Source of the DNA: Flaveria trinervia
Lineage: Eukaryota > Streptophyta > Magnoliopsida > Asterales > Asteraceae
Reading direction: 5' to 3'
Assembly (NCBI GenBank): GCA_025506515.1
Contig: CM046454.1
Coordinates: 66,120,445 to 66,184,444 of the forward strand
DNA length: 64,000 nt
Shown here in pieces: positions 1 through 12,655 of the stretch. The position numbers were made by a program, and so were the translations under genes. Below the pieces are notes generated by a model. That model did not search any database and was not told the DNA's origin. It worked only from the letters and a program-made list of their open reading frames with translations. Position 1 is the first letter of the stretch. Every line of letters begins with the position of its first letter.

Positions 1-1699
1 AAAAGAGAATAGTGATAATGGGATAACAATAGTAGTACCCACTGTGAAGTTTGATAAACCCTCTTGTTAATGTGACTTTGCAAGGCCTAAAAAAATCAAA
101 ATCAATGTTTTGAATATCAATTATGTTTATATTGGTTATGAACAGCTTAAGGCCTCAAAAGAGATATTTTTGTTAAGCAAGTTAAAATACTATTTTTTGT
201 CATGATATAAATGTGTTAAATAATTAAATTAATAATAAGTAGAATTAGACTACAACCCAACAATTTATCTACTCCATGAAGTGGGATAAATTAGAACTTA
301 GAATAATTTCCGTAGCTTATAACTATATTTATTTTTACCGGGCAAATATACTCAAGTAATCATTTTGTTACACGAATGTGGCAACTTAAACTTTTCACCA
401 TGTATTTACAGCTATATGTATATATATTTTTTTATCAGTAAAGCATCAAATGAAAATCATGTTTATGATTATGAAAAAACGAAAACCATAAGTTATGTTG
501 TATATAAACTATGTTTTACCATGTGTACAACAATGTATTATGTATATGTAACTCATACAAGTTACATATATGTAATTTCATCATAATCTTCATTTCTTGG
601 AGTTTAATTAAAAATATATAATGATCTAAAACCATGAAATTAAAGTTTACTTAAATCTATTTACTCAATTTAATCTGTTTTAATAAAACTAAACTAAAAT
701 AATTAATAATTAATTTCTGCTTCTACCTTTTAAGCGAAAACAATGGAAACGACAAAGAAATATATAATCCATCCCTTTTGAATTAAACCACATAACTAAA
801 TTAATTGAAGGCAATTTATAAATTTGTGATGGGAATAAAGATCGATGGTTGTGAGTGACATCTCCCAACCTGCTGCCTTCATCTATTAATTGAATTTTAA
901 TTAATATATTGTTTGATATCTAACTGTCTTTGTTTTTCTGTTTTTTCATTCCAGTGAAATAAGTTGAAATCGACTTTAGTTATTTATTTATTTTAGTTTT
1001 GTTAGATGTAATTGTGACATAAGTTAAATAAACGACATAGTTTTAAGTGATTTCACATGTAAAAAAACTTACACTATGTTAATGATATATACGACTTTCT
1101 TACGTAGATATTAAGTTAGTATTACGTGTATTTTATAAATTGAATCAAATTATAATATGAAATACTTAGTAACAAAAATTTACTAATTATAATATGATAT
1201 TTTGAGATAAGATATGAATTAAATTACATATAAATAAGTATTATAAGTAATAAAATAATAATATCAAATTCTCTAAACTTTTGTTTATAAAGTTTTTAGT
1301 TTTTTTTAAATATTTTAAACATTTTGTTTTAAAACAAACCGTTTTGAAAAAAAATATTATTCTTAATTTTTCCTTATTGTGACTCTGAATTTTATTTATT
1401 TTGGTTTACAAAAATTTAAGCTTTTTAATATGCTGATTTTATAATATTTCAAATTTTAAAAAAGTTTGATGTCTTAAAATTTAATTTTTAAAACAGTTAT
1501 TTATTTAGAATCTACATTTATAAAAAACAATTTTTTAGTTTATTCCAAACTGTTTTTAATCTAAATAAAAGTTAAATAATATCACATGTAATTATTTAAT
1601 ATAAGAAACAAACAAAAAATTAAATTTACAAGGTTTAAAAGTGTGCTTAATGTTCACTCAAAACCATTTTTTTATCTCAATAGAAGTGTGATAAGTTTT
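1..1699. other. AT-rich intergenic DNA
   Basis: No gene is supported here. The short open frame at 365-586 is low-complexity AT-rich translation with no recognisable domain. Runs of A and T dominate and there is no sustained coding bias on either strand. Confidence 0.7.
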
Positions 1700-1708
1700 T
1701 TTAGAGTA

Positions 1709-2152
1709 AGAAAAATATCATATAATAGTAACCAAGTTTCAAAAATGTTTTAATTTAGTCATTCATGCATATTTTTCTCAAATTGGACCTTCAAACGATC
1801 AAATCGAGTCATTACCAAATTTTATTATGACAAGAAATTAATGATGGAAAAGACATAGGAGTTAGAATTTTCAATATATAAAATTATATTAAAAAATAAA
1901 AAAAACATGTTAATTATAAAAAATAAAAATAAAAAGTGTCTAAAATTTACGTCAACGTTCTATATCAGCATCAAAAGATAGAAAAATAGATTTTCTAACT
2001 GAATCCAAAAGTATAACATGCTAAAAAATATATTACGACTTTTAATTTGTATAAAATATAAAAATGAGTGATCTAATTGGAACACTTTTAAAACTTGAGT
2101 TACTTAATTGAAATATTTTTGAAAGTTGATTACCATTTTACAAAATTACCCC
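1709..2152 (+). mobile_element. Mutator-type MITE, copy 1
   Basis: This 444 bp non-coding element has long imperfect terminal inverted repeats of about 55 bp; one end reads AAAATATCATATAATAGTAA and the other ends in TTACCCC. It is flanked by near-identical 9 bp direct repeats, TTTAGAGTA (1700-1708) and TTTAAAGTA (2153-2161). A 9 bp duplication with long inverted ends is typical of MULE-derived MITEs. A second copy lies at 6428-6862 in opposite orientation. No transposase is present, so movement would need one supplied elsewhere. Confidence 0.85.
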
Positions 2153-2161
2153 TTTAAAGTA

Positions 2162-2654
2162 TTAACAAGCTTTTCATATTTTCTTTTAACATATTTTATC
2201 ATCTTACCAAGCAGCAAGTCTTTGATATATTAATTAAATCTGTTTTATCCAATCAAATGCAGACACTTCGATTAAGTAATCATTTTGGTCAATTTCAAAA
2301 TCATTGATTTATTTTCATCCATAAAAATATCGGTTTAATGAGAATCTATATGGTCTCACTTAATTATTTAAATGATTAATACTATAGGGTATATATCACC
2401 TAGGAAAACTTGGACCACATGTTTCTAAATACTTTATGAACTAATTTTTTATGACTGTCATGTTAAGTAGACCCGTCTCGCACTTGTATCACATACTAGT
2501 AACTCTAAATCCGTGCATCTTTTTCACGTAATAAAATATTATTTAAAGATGAAGGGAATATTCATGTCATGAACCTTCATCATATTATCAGACTCATCAA
2601 TCACAATATGTTATATTAAACCATGACACACTAAATGATACACTCATATTTGAA
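2162..2654. other. intergenic DNA
   Basis: AT-rich sequence between two putative MITEs. I see no gene, RNA gene or clear repeat in it. Confidence 0.6.
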
Positions 2655-2812
2655 GGGATGTTCATACCACAACACTACCCAATGGTCGGGTTGTGGAATT
2701 GTGCCACAACAAGAACTTGTTGCTCATTTTCGCCATGAGGCATTGAGAGGGGACCAGCGGTGGTGTTACTGGGTGGCGCCAAGGGATGTCGAGCCTCATG
2801 GTATGAATCCCC
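2655..2812. mobile_element. possible short MITE
   Basis: A roughly 158 bp island richer in G and C than its surroundings. It begins GGGATGTTCATACC and ends GGTATGAATCCCC, which are imperfect inverted repeats. I could not find a convincing target duplication. The small open frame across it (2635-2823) is probably an artefact of the higher GC content. Confidence 0.35.
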
Positions 2813-3945
2813 TCCTAGCCTAATAACCTATTAAACTCTACCGAATAATATTAGATTAATTAATTACATAATGAGTCGTATGCTCTGTGAGACTTTCTTT
2901 ATATAAAAGACCAATAAGAAATTAGATGGAATTAGTGTATGACCCTCGTGTTGCAGTGAGGACATAACATAATGTAAAAACTAATAAAACATAGTTATAA
3001 AATGAAAAAAAACTATGTTAAAGCCATATGTTTATTTGTAATAAAAAGAAAACTCTAATGTCGATAGTAGTTGTATATATGTGATTTGTTTAAAAGCAAT
3101 ACATTATGTTATATTATATATTTGAAAGATAAAAATGAAAACTTCTAACTAATAAAATGAAAAAAAACTATGTCAAAGATGGAATTGAATTTATACAACA
3201 CCATTAAGCATATGTATAACATTATTATGCATAAAAAAATTGGTAATTAATATTATATAAATATCTATGTCAAAACATAGATGGAAATGAATTTATACGA
3301 CACTTACATGAAACTAGTTTTTAAGTAAATATATACAAAGGGTAAACCAAACTATTGAAAATTGAAGAGGTTAAATTTATATTTTTCAAACGTGTTAAAA
3401 ATTAAAGGGAATAAAAATAAAAATTTTAAAAGTTCATGAGTGAGAGTTGACAGATAACAAAGACAACGACTAAACCTAAAAGACTCTCTGGACGTCATAG
3501 AAAGACGGATATGAGGGTAGTTGTAATCGGGACTTAGTACATTATGCAACAACTTGTATAATACTATATATTCCTTTCACTTTATTAACTATAGTGTAAT
3601 ATCTTTTATTTATCTTCTTTATTTATTTTTTATTTATAGAAAATAAGAAAATAGGGGACGATCTCCAAACAATCTTTAAACAATGATGGTTTCATAGGTC
3701 TTTCGAGAACGCCCTCATGAGAAATTCGTCGAAAGGTTAAAACCTAATATGTCTAATATTACAACTAAAAAGGGTTTAGTGAAATGACACATTCTATTAT
3801 TAAAAACACTTGTTGCTTTAGGATGAAAACTTTTTCTACATGGAAGTGGCCCCTTGAATTATAAGTTTTTTCTCTTGTCCGCGTTGTGGATATTTTCATA
3901 TTCATGTCTAATTATACAAGCAAATAGTTAAGCTTAGACGGCTTG

Positions 3946-3993
<48 letters not shown>

Positions 3994-4016
3994 CTTTCTA
4001 GAAACGGAGTAAATAT
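2813..4016. other. intergenic DNA with a TG/TA microsatellite
   Basis: AT-rich sequence without a supported gene. At 3946-3991 a dinucleotide tract runs from TG repeats into TA repeats. Confidence 0.65.
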
Positions 4017-4361
4017 TTGAAAAGTAAATTTAAAAAGATTAAAGAAAAACCCACATGTGTTTTCTCAACCAGCGAATCTAGATTAGTTAGATACTTAGAT
4101 GCAATAGGTGTCCATAAACCAAAAATCATGTCAACATGTATGAAACACATAGAAATAGGAAAGACCCCAAAAGTCTGTCTGTACAAACGATATAGGCCCG
4201 TATTCGGAGTTTCCTTGGTGTTGGTAAAGCGAAATGGGCCTCAAGCGATGAGCTCGGTGAAAACTCACCCCGTATTCCATGTGAGTCAGTTGACTTCGAT
4301 TAGACCAGACCGACCCAGAAAGCAACGTGCCCATGAGGAGACCATCAGATGTTGTAGATGA
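4017..4361 (+). pseudogene. Ty3/gypsy pol C-terminal relic
   Basis: The frame encodes THPVFHVSQL at 4263-4292. That resembles the HPxFHVSxL motif found after the integrase core of plant Ty3/gypsy polyproteins; gypsy copy B in this window has HPTFHVSHL at the same place. The rest of the 114-residue frame is not recognisable, and no LTR or reverse transcriptase lies nearby. I read it as a small degraded fragment. The motif is short, so chance resemblance is possible. Confidence 0.4.
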
Positions 4362-4406
4362 ACCTACTAAAAATGAAATTGAGTATATTATAGCTGACCA
4401 CACCAT

Positions 4407-4845
4407 TGGCTAGCCCTACATCCACTGCACAAATGGAATATTACTTATTCAAGTATAAAAGAACAAGGTCTTCCTTTCATAATTAATTTACGAAACTCAT
4501 AAATATCTTAATATATATTTGATAAATTATATTTAACTTTACGAAATAATTAAAGGTTAATAAGATCTTAAATTTGAAAGGGACATAATAATAAAATTAT
4601 TAAGAAACCGAAAGTTAGATATCTCTGAAACAAGTTATCTGAAATGAAAACAAGTTTACAAAATAAGGGGGTACATTGAGAATTTTTATAAAACAAATCT
4701 AATACCTTATAAAACATAAAATTTTACAAAAGCTATAATTGTATAAATAAACAAGTAATTAAGCTAGCGTGATGCTATGTGTTTGTGTACTTCATTAACC
4801 ATACGATAATAAGGTGATGATGTTCGCTCGTAGTGACATTAACAT
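4407..4845. other. intergenic DNA
   Basis: AT-rich sequence; nothing recognised. Confidence 0.6.
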
Positions 4846-4848
4846 TTA

Positions 4849-5982
4849 GGCAGCGTTTGGTATGCAGGAATAAGGGACGGAATGGAATGAGGGACGGAAT
4901 GGAATGAGGGACGGAATGGAATGAATGATTGAAGGTGAATGAATAAAGACATGTTTGGTTGTGGAAGTAATGGAATGAATCATTATGTAGTTGATTCCAT
5001 TCCCTTAAATTCATTCCATCCACTCCTCCTTCTTTTTTTTCATTCTATACTTTCTTCCATCATTAGTCACCAACACCACCAGCCACAACAACCACCACCG
5101 ACCACCAAGATCGCTCGTCACCAGCAACCACCACCGGCCACCACTACCCCGGGAACACTATCGCCGGACACCGCCACCGCCGCCGCAACCGAAAACCACT
5201 GAAGGCCACCACCACCGGCCACGGCCGACGCCGGAAACCACCACTGAAAACCACCTCCGAAGGCCACCATCGCTGCCGGGAACCACCACCGCAAGAAACC
5301 ACCTCCGAAGGCCACCACTAACATCGCAAGAAACCACCTAAGGCCACCGTTGCCTCCGGAAACCACCTCCCGCCGCCGCCGGGAACCACCACCACAAGAA
5401 ACCACCTCCGAAGGCCACCACTAACATCGCAAGAAACCACCTAAGGCCACCGTTGCCTCCGGAAACCACCTCCCGCCACCACCGCCGTAAAAAACCACCG
5501 CCTGCCACCACCGTCGCCAGAAACCACCGCCGTCGGGCACCACTACTGCCGGAAACTACCGCCAACGAAAACCACCACCACCACTGGAAACCACCGCCGG
5601 CCACCACCGACACCGGAAACCATCGCCGGCCACCACCGATACCGGAAACCACCGCCGGCCACCACCGCCACCGGAAACTACTGTCGGCCACCACCGTCAC
5701 CGGAAACCACTGTTGGCCACCGCCGCCGCCGAAAACCACCTCTGGCCACCAACTCCTCTTGCCATCAACATCATAACTACTTTTACACTTTATTGTTTTG
5801 ATTTTTATATACTTAACAAATAAAACAAAGATATAATTTATTTATTACTAAAGGGCAACCAAACGGAACAATGGAATGTAATGATTTATTTCATTCTCTT
5901 ATCCATTTCATTCCCTTATTCATTTCATTCCCTATTCATTTCATTCCTTCGTCTATTTCATTACCGCATACCAAACATACCC
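4849..5982. mobile_element. Tourist/Harbinger-like non-autonomous element
   Basis: Terminal inverted repeats GGCAGCGTTTGGTATGC and (reverse complement of the right end) GGGTATGTTTGGTATGC are flanked by TTA on both sides (4846-4848, 5983-5985). A 3 bp TTA duplication with ends of the GGG..GTTTGGT type is characteristic of PIF/Harbinger-derived Tourist elements. Just inside the ends are GGAATGGAATGA-type repeats on the left and their complements on the right. At about 1.13 kb it is long for a Tourist MITE, because of a GC-rich internal repeat block. There is no transposase ORF. Confidence 0.85.
5050..5765. repeat. GC-rich minisatellite-like block inside the Tourist element
   Basis: Degenerate tandem copies built from CCACCACCG, CCACCGGAAACCACC and GGCCACCACCG units, with periods around 27-30 bp in the right half. 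Long proline/histidine/threonine and tryptophan/glycine frames on both strands are by-products of the repeat, not genes. The strand asymmetry (C-rich top, G-rich bottom) and GC content are unlike anything nearby. Confidence 0.85.
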
Positions 5983-5985
5983 TTA

Positions 5986-6418
5986 GGAATGATGTGAAGT
6001 TGAAGTTGAGATAGTTTGGCTCTGAAGATCGATTCCATTTAAATCTACTCTTCTCTACTCTACATCACTCAACTAAAAATATGAACTAGATAATTATCAA
6101 ACGTTTACATAAAATACAAACATGTTTAGTAAATAATGTCAAAACGTTAAATAAAGTACAATGGCATGCATGCTAGTAACATTTGAACATTATATAAGAA
6201 AATGAAATCGTGAAAAAAATCATGACAAGAGTCTTAATCGTGATTTCGTAAATCAAATAAGGTTATTAGGTTTAGCGAGTTAAAAGAATTAAAGATCTCA
6301 TTAATATATGAAAATGTTAATTTTTTTGGGAATCTTAAAGTGATAAGGTTCTAAAATTGAAAGGCGTGTTTTACAAATAGTAGAGGTTAAAGGTGTATCT
6401 TATATTTATTACAACCCC
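5986..6418. other. intergenic DNA
   Basis: AT-rich sequence; nothing recognised. Confidence 0.6.
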
Positions 6419-6427
6419 TACAAGTTA

Positions 6428-6862
6428 GGGGTAACTTTGTAAAATATTAACTAACTTTCAAAAGTGTTCTAATTAAGTAACTCAAGTTTTAAAAGTGTTC
6501 CAATTAGATCACTTATTTTTATATTTTATACAAATTAAAAGTCATAACATATTTTTTAGCATGTTATACTTTTGGATTCAGTTATAAAATATTTTTTTCT
6601 ATCTTTTGATGCTGATATAGAACGTTGATGTAAATTTTAGACACTTTTTTTTCATAATTAACATGTTTTTTTTATTTTATAATATAATTTTATATATTGA
6701 AAATTTTAACTCCTATGTCTTTTCCATCGTTACTTTCTTGTCATAATAAAATTTGGTAATGACTCGATTTGATCGTTTGGAGGTCCAATTTGAGAAAAAT
6801 ATGCATGAGTGACTTAACTAAAACACTTTTGAAACTTGGTTACTATTCTATGATATTTTCCC
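6428..6862 (-). mobile_element. Mutator-type MITE, copy 2 (inverted)
   Basis: A 435 bp element that is the reverse complement of the copy at 1709-2152. It begins GGGGTAACTTTG and ends ATATTTTCCC-like sequence, with about 55 bp imperfect inverted ends. The flanking direct repeat TACAAGTTA is perfect (6419-6427 and 6863-6871), fixing both ends. The perfect duplication suggests a younger insertion than copy 1, whose duplication has one mismatch. Confidence 0.88.
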
Positions 6863-6871
6863 TACAAGTTA

Positions 6872-7769
6872 TATAAAAGTTTGAGATATAGTTTTAACCG
6901 GTGACTCAAATTGTTTGTTACGGTGGTTTCTTAAATAAAATTTATACGGAACTTTTGTTAATAATAAGAAAGTCATCAAACTAAATTGAGCTTAAAAACA
7001 AATAAAATAAAAAAAACATAAAAAAGTTTGAATCAAAATAATTAAAGTTAAATTCGATTTTACTCCTTAAGATTTGATGAAAATGATTATTTTCCTTCAA
7101 AAAATTAAAAATATCAATTTATTTTTAAATATTTCATAAATTGTTTCAGCTCAATCTAAAAGTTTCATAGTTGATTTTAGTTTAAATCTATAAATTAAAA
7201 CAATTGAAATGAAATTAAAATAAATAATTAAACTTTTGGATTGAAATTGGTGTTATTTCTTTTTTGTTTAAAACAAAATGGTTAAAAGAATACCCCGAAC
7301 ATATTTTAAAGTGTTGAAATCGCAATACCCTAAGACAAAACTTACCGTTTGGGCAGGTGATAGAAGTCATAATTATAACCATGACGGAAATATATAAAAA
7401 TACTTCATAGATAAATGGTTAACTTTGGTACTTTCTTATTAAACTTCCCATGCAAAATACGAATGTTTTTATATGCATCATGAATTTCCCAAGAATTTCT
7501 GAACTCCCACCTCCAATCCCCGTGTTGATAAATCCCGGATTCAATGTTAGAATTGTAGATTGAGGTAGCGTCATTGTAACTCTCCTAAAATTGTTTGTTG
7601 TTATTTTAGTATTATACTACTACTACTATTCATTTAGCAAGGTTGGTGGGGTGTCTCACCAACCTTGTCACGTGTCAAAATGTCATTACTGTTTTAAAAA
7701 TATTTTTAATTTTTTCTGTGTTGCATTTTCTGCTCACATATATATGCGCGATTTTGTATTATAATTGTG
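6872..7769. other. intergenic DNA with one hairpin
   Basis: AT-rich and without a gene. A perfect 11 bp inverted repeat, CAAGGTTGGTG (7638-7648) and CACCAACCTTG (7657-7667), has an 8 nt loop. It may be the end of an unrecognised small element. Confidence 0.6.
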
Positions 7770-7862
7770 TTTCGTGTTTGGCGCAGTGATAAAATGCTAA
7801 TTTTTGTTTTGATAAGTCGGGGGTTCGAATTCCACAACATAATCTTTTTTAATTTATGATTT
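7770..7862 (+). mobile_element. tRNA-derived SINE-like head
   Basis: TGGCGCAGTGA (7779-7789) resembles a polymerase III box A. GGTTCGAATTC (7822-7832) matches box B, about 43 bp downstream, which is tRNA-like spacing. The sequence does not fold as a convincing tRNA gene, so a SINE or tRNA pseudogene is more likely. I could not define the 3' end or a target duplication. Confidence 0.5.
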
Positions 7863-8401
7863 CTCACTCTTAAAACCTTTGTAATATGTCACTTCCACCT
7901 TCTCAAATTTATAGAGTCCCGTTTATACCTGTATAAGTTTACCTAAAAAACGAATGTCTTAAGTTCGTATTTTTGTATGCATGTCGTTATAATTTCGATG
8001 TCCTCTACGTTTTGACGTAATCGGAAACGATTCGGTTCAAATATAAAACACTCTTTGTGCCTATTTTTATATAGATCTCATTGACAACCACTTTTTTATA
8101 TTTCTTAGTTGTCTGTATTTTTATATTCAAAGCTGAATTGACTCGGTCAAATATAAACACTTACGTGGCTAATTTTATATACGTCTTACTTTCAATCTTT
8201 GCATAATCACCCCTAAAACAGTTTTAAAACGTTGTAAACTGCTGTTTTAACCACCTCGAGTTTTAAAAGTTTATGACTTTACTCATGTACATTTTACATA
8301 AAAAAATTTCTGCATTCATGTTTTTGTATGTGTCGGTATAAATTATCGCACGAGATTTTGATATGCTCGGTTCCTTCGGATTTTCGAGATGAAGGATCTC
8401 A

Positions 8402-8599
8402 TTGCTATTTTATGTAGCATGGGGATTAGTTCATTTCGTATATTTTCAGACATGGTGTGATATGCTTGTTAAGATTAAAGAAAAAAATGTTATGTTAGTG
8501 CATAAGGAGAACTCTGATATTAGGAAAGGTTTAAAGATAGCCACTGTTGTTTCATATCGATCTAAATCATATATAGATACCCTTGTGGGTAATAAGTAA
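8402..8599 (+). pseudogene. possible LINE ORF1 fragment
   Basis: The 65-residue frame ends YRSKSYIDTLVG, which loosely resembles the RSYxDxL-type segment found between the RNA-binding and zinc-knuckle parts of plant L1-like ORF1 proteins. A better LINE ORF1 relic lies at 11765-12400 on the same strand; the two could be one element split by later insertion. The match is short and I hold it weakly. Confidence 0.25.
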
Positions 8600-11500
8600 A
8601 CATCTTATGTATTTAAGGGGGAAAACATAGCACATAAAAGTATTTGAATCGAGTTATCACATTGCAAGAACCCCTATTATAGTTGACAATGTTATACTTG
8701 TAAGGGTGTGGATGTCAAGATGATTGTAAATCAGCTACTCATGGCCTGTATTGCACAAGGTTTTTATGAGTGGAGATCAGATACATATAAACTAGTCTGG
8801 TATTAAACCTCCACTGGTAGCGAAAACACGAATATGCGACAGATGGTATCGTCATAACACATTGGGAATCAAGAGAAAAACTAGAGGCATTCTCTGTCAA
8901 TGGATAATGACATCACCTGACACATAAGAACAAATACCAAGTACAGTTAAAGCCATAACGTCATAATATAATGAACAAAGAATGCAAAAGTTCCAAACCG
9001 GAACAACTATGTACAAATACAAATCTAAACCAAAGTACAATCCAAACAAATACCAAATATAATCCAAAACCAAACAATCGTCTAAACTAAGCATTGTTAC
9101 CTGAAAAAACATGCTTTGAAAAGCCAACATACGTTAATGAGTTCACAAGTTAAAAAAGTACAAAATAAATTGGTATGCAAGTCAAGTACAAGTAATGTGT
9201 GTGAATGAGAATATAAAAAAATCATAGACAATAACATAAGCTCATTGCCAAACCTAATGATGAACATGCCTTAATTAGAAGTCCAGTATAAACAAACCGA
9301 TTTTATTCACCCAAGAGCACGATCAGACTAAGTTAGTTTTAGCTAGCAACCGACAACAAGGGTGAGGATGTCAAATCATTAGCACAGAACAATACATCTT
9401 CATAGATCTAGTCTAGAATTAAATAGTCATGATAAGAACATGGGGTCTTAAGCACAAAAGCATATACTCATGGGGGAGATCTAAACTCGATCCTATGACG
9501 TCTCGAACCACACAAGACTATACAATCCAAATCCAAAAATAAATTTAAAACACGAATCAGTCCAAAACCTTTAAGCACACTTTTCTCCAGATAATGTATA
9601 AAATGGGTTCGTGAAACTCATCTAGATATTTGTACAATCCAAAAGTCAACACAGATATATTAGCAAGTAACCAGAGATTTCAAAACTAGGTAAGATTACT
9701 AAAGATCGGAAAGACGTAATTGATTGTAATTCTTATAGTCTAGTTCTTAGTGTCCAACCAAATACTTATTTTAATATAAATTATGTTTGTTTTTAATTCT
9801 AAGTCCAATCTCCTTCCATTAGGTCTCCAATCCCGATTTATTTAAGTTCCAAATCCTTATCACATTCTTATAGTTATGCACATCCTATATTGTGGATATT
9901 ATGGTTCAAATTCGATGACTAATTAACTTAGATTTTCTTAACATTAGAATCAACATCAAACACGTCCCTCACCTCGCATTGGTAACTAAATATTGATTTC
10001 ATATTTTATTAATATATATAAACATGTATAGCTTAACACACACAAATTTTACTTAGGCTGCTTGCTAATGGAAATGATACCCAATTTCTTAGTCGATATC
10101 GGGACGTCTTTGCTTGGTCATATAACAATATGGTAGGCTTTCGAAAATTCTCGTATTAGGTACCGTTTAAAAACCAAAACCTTAAAATAAATCATAGAAA
10201 AAGAATCACTTCAAATGGATAAAGTATATATGATATATGACCTCACGAACACATATCAACATTTTGCTTGAATTTCCCGGATTTGAACTTTAGTTTTGTT
10301 TAATGTGTTTGGAAGACTAAACAATGTTTAATTAATACGAGACCACTTGGATTAGTCAAAGGACTCTTTGAAATTACTTTTAGACGTAAAGTTTAGTGTA
10401 TTTGAACTCCATATTACCACGTTATTGCATGTCTAAAATGACTAAATTTTCTGACAACAAGCTATTCAAAATCCAACCTTTATCCTTTGTATGCAAAATC
10501 CACAATTTTTTTTACCATAATTAATTATGAGACAAACCAATGATTATTTTATGAACCATTTGACTTATTAACTAAATTAGACTATTAGTTTATCATTGAT
10601 TTCAGTTCTAATTGATATAGTAATGTTTATAGCTTTGTGGCATTCTTTGCCCGTTATCATCACAGATTCTAATTCTTTCATGTTTATTTAAAAGTAATCA
10701 TTCTATTATCATTTTTTTAGTTTTTTAACAAAACTTTTTATACTAAAATCGTCCATCCCAACCAGAGTACACAAAATTATAAACCAATACAAGAAATCTT
10801 AAGAACAACATAAAACTAGGGTTTTACTGGCTCTTGATGAACAACTCCTCATCCGCATGATTTCTTCATGATCTAATCATAGAAATCATGAATAGTTGAA
10901 CATTAGATGATGATTTAGATTTTTGATGTGTATATCATCAAAAACATTAACAATAGAAACTAAAATCATAAAAAAGATCATTTTCTTGCTTGTGAAATAG
11001 TAGATGATCAAGACTTGATCAATATTCCAACTTGAATGATCAAAAAGCATCAAAATCGAATGGAATGATGTTGTAGATGTCGATGATGATAAAGAACAAG
11101 AAGAATAGTTGCATGGTGGCTACAGTTTGCAATTAGACCGAAACTTCGGAAGAAAGTTTGCAAGAAATTATACAAAATAAGAGGAACCCCCCTTGTCAAT
11201 TCTTGGCTGCAAACAATGATGGGGTAAGGGCCCTAGGCACTTGGTCCATCCTGTCCAATCCTTTCTCGTTCTAATATGTGTGTCGTTAGATTTCAATTAT
11301 TTTTAAATGCCTTGCGTTTTTACAATGCCAACGAGCTATCATATGATATACTAATTATTAAATTTCTATCTTTTAAATTTAATATAGTTAGTAGACTTTA
11401 AGCAAAGCTTACCGGGTTTGGTTTTTGGTTGTGTTTTTAAGTAAGTTGTATGTTTTTACATTTTATATGTTCTTATCCCAATCCAGGGCAATGAATCATC

Positions 11501-11764
11501 ATGCTAGGTCCAATTCGACGAACATCCCACCATCACCAAGTGTGAGACCTATTAGTCCATTCTAAACCCATAATGTACAATTCAAATACTTAAGGTGTAT
11601 GCATGTGTCTAAAATACTAACACAGTTCTATTTGATGTTAACTTAACTTCTAAATAAAAGTTCACATTTTGGTCCAAGTCAAAGTTAAAAGTCAAAGTCA
11701 AGGTCAACACACTGATTTTGGTGAAGGATGTCGAAGTTGGTTTGAATCGAGTTTGTCTCTTCTA
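8600..11764. other. intergenic DNA
   Basis: About 3 kb of AT-rich sequence. I found no sustained coding frame, no inverted-repeat ends and no tRNA-like boxes. The 77-residue reverse frame at 8897-9130 has no recognisable features. Confidence 0.55.
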
Positions 11765-12400
11765 CTACATCTGAAAATTTTAGAAAATATGTTGGACTTA
11801 ATGAGTTTTTTGGGATATGAAGCCTATTAATCAATTATTTTTTCTAGATGATATGGATTAAATTTTATACGTTACCATTTGTTGCATGGGATTTTGGTCA
11901 TGTAAAGAAGATTGTGTCTGAATGGGAGGATTGTGTTTTTATAGATGATGTTAAAGATGAATAGGTAGCTTAAGGGAAAGCATGTATTCTTAGTTCTCTT
12001 AAAAACCAGTAATAGCATAGGTCTATGTACATGTTAGAGATTTTCTTTATGAGGTTTAGGTCAAAGAGTTTGCCTCTTCAGCTCAAAAAATTAAACAGTC
12101 AATGGAAATGGATTTAGTGGATTCAGGATTAAATAAAGATGATCATCATTATTCTTGGATGTGTCTTATTATAGTTACATGGAATTTCACAACAATGTCA
12201 GGCGTGGTCTTTTTAATGTAGAATTCTCTAGATATACTATACCTGAAGAGCTTAGCAATTGTAAAAAAGTCAAAGGTGGATCAGGTGACTATCGAATCAG
12301 GGAATATGGAGACTATGACTGTGCAATAGGTAGTACCTTCTCATTGAGAGGAAACAGATACAATCGGTGTTGATACTACGAGGGCTTGGTTGTGTCTCCT
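11765..12400 (+). pseudogene. LINE (L1-like) ORF1 relic
   Basis: From about 11836 the forward frame reads WIKFYTLPFVAW, close to the WIEIxGLPLxAW motif of the conserved segment in plant LINE ORF1 proteins. It is followed by a GKxCI-type motif and a VKEF segment, in the order expected for that family. Stops and frame changes interrupt it throughout, and no endonuclease or reverse transcriptase follows, so this is a truncated, dead copy. The 72-residue frame at 12155-12373 probably belongs to its tail. Confidence 0.5.
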
Positions 12401-12655
12401 TCTATGTTGCAGACTAGAAAATTAGAATAAATATATAAAACTTTTACTTTGAATATTTCAAAACATGCCATGGTAAGACACATACCACCCCGTTGAAACC
12501 ATACTTCACGAAACAATTGAAGACAAATGAACTTACCTTAGCCATCCATGAGCTTCCCAACACTTAGATGTTTGCATGTTTTGGCTTAAAATATAAAAGC
12601 TTAAATAATTAAAGAAATACCAAATATAAAATAAATAAAGAAAACAAAAGTCGTG
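12401..12655 (-). mobile_element. left remnant of the antisense gypsy host element
   Basis: Read on the minus strand, sequence after the target duplication at 34122-34126 (ending AGGAGGCAACACGA) continues directly into the complement of this stretch, a T-rich tract starting CTTTTGTTTTC. A GGAGGCAAC motif followed by a T-rich run is what I expect just downstream of pol in Athila/Tat-type gypsy elements. So this is the 3' side of the host element split by gypsy copy A. Confidence 0.5.

Noticed and set aside
2635..2823. Small protein-coding gene
   Set aside because: No recognisable domain, short, and it overlaps a likely MITE.
5118..5776. Long open frames on both strands in the GC-rich block
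   Set aside because: They are low-complexity translations of a CCACCACCG-type repeat; three overlapping frames are open at once, as expected for repeats without A/T-rich stops.
7770..7862. Functional tRNA gene
   Set aside because: Box-like motifs are present but no cloverleaf with paired acceptor and anticodon stems can be drawn.
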